NCBI GenBank assembly: GCA_018304445.1
Contig: JAGVWD010000064.1
Coordinates: 1-5,447 of the forward strand
Reading direction: 5' to 3'
Origin: Candidatus Iainarchaeum sp.
Lineage (GTDB): Archaea; Iainarchaeota; Iainarchaeia; Iainarchaeales; JAXPJC01
DNA: 5,447 bases
Shown here one piece after another: positions 5,327 to 5,447 of this stretch; the first letter of the stretch is position 1, and each line of letters starts with the position of its first letter. Under the pieces are notes generated by a model. The model searched no databases. It was not told the origin of the DNA and worked only from the letters and a program-made list of their open reading frames with translations. A program made the translations under genes and the position numbers.

Positions 5327-5447
5327 CTACTCATATTCGCGCATGACCAGCTGCGCATCAACCTGCTTCAAAGTCTCCAAAATCACCGAGACAGCAATCA
5401 AGAGCGATGTTCCGCCGAGACTAAAAGAGCTGATGCCCGAAAGATTT
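5327..5447 (-). CDS. secY: Protein translocase subunit SecY, C-terminal end (partial)
   Basis: The last 39 codons before TAG read [20 protein letters not shown] followed by [11 protein letters not shown]. This is the well-conserved end of SecY: the final transmembrane helix with GGTSLLI, followed by the LETLKQ.DAQL..R.YE tail that faces the cytoplasm and contacts the ribosome and SecA. SecY is the channel of the Sec translocon in the inner membrane. The gene enters from the right edge and is complete at this end, without truncation. In many bacteria secY is followed by adk and map; here a repeat, a terminator-like hairpin and a restriction locus follow instead. Confidence 0.93.
   Translation of the reverse strand, partial: NLSGISSFSLGGTSLLIAVSVILETLKQVDAQLVMREYE

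Noticed and set aside
1..5447. CRISPR array, tRNA or rRNA genes
   Set aside because: No regularly spaced repeats, no cloverleaf with a T-arm consensus and no rRNA-like sequence were seen on either strand.

Overview
The window looks like part of a small-genome bacterial chromosome, most likely a Patescibacteria/CPR (Parcubacteria-type) organism. This is inferred from the gene families present (a CPR-style nuclease-methylase restriction system, an XRE-Panacea antitoxin, a short NlpC/P60-like peptidase, a 52-residue conserved small protein), the weak or absent Shine-Dalgarno sequences and the moderate GC. TGA is used as a stop in several genes, which argues against code 25 (Gracilibacteria/Absconditabacteria). 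Nothing in the window fixes the lineage.

Layout, from the right edge leftwards because nearly everything is on the minus strand. The end of secY (5327-5447) enters from the right. Three bases after its stop begins a 99-bp element bounded by perfect 19-bp inverted repeats (5225-5323), followed by a small terminator-like hairpin (5189-5201). A promoter (5155-5183) then drives a restriction-modification locus: a PD-(D/E)XK nuclease domain of the HsdR-N type (4492-5133) and a gamma-class N6-adenine methyltransferase with a TaqI-like specificity region (2474-4564). These two parts are normally one Type IIG polypeptide. Here they lie in different frames with a 73-bp overlap, so the enzyme is split or frameshifted.

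A plus-strand gene for a 52-aa protein (2110-2268) follows, with a good sigma70-type promoter (2035-2063) and a terminator (2433-2457). Its promoter is divergent from that of a toxin-antitoxin operon on the minus strand. The operon holds an XRE-Panacea (DUF4065/SocA-like) antitoxin (1194-1973) and an overlapping RelE/ParE-like toxin (869-1210). Next comes an NlpC/P60-like peptidase gene broken into two frames (N-terminus from 855, catalytic part 305-820). A weakly supported small ORF (127-303) starts one base after the peptidase stop. The left edge (1-126) is ambiguous, with an open frame on each strand.

The combined picture is a defence/accessory island next to a core gene (secY). It holds a split Type IIG restriction system and a Panacea-type toxin-antitoxin pair with an attached cell-wall peptidase. 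Two observations deserve most attention. The three CTTG-type repeats sit in the divergent promoter of the toxin-antitoxin operon. The interrupted peptidase carries an in-frame A-AAA-AAG heptamer that would permit a -1 frameshift into the catalytic frame.
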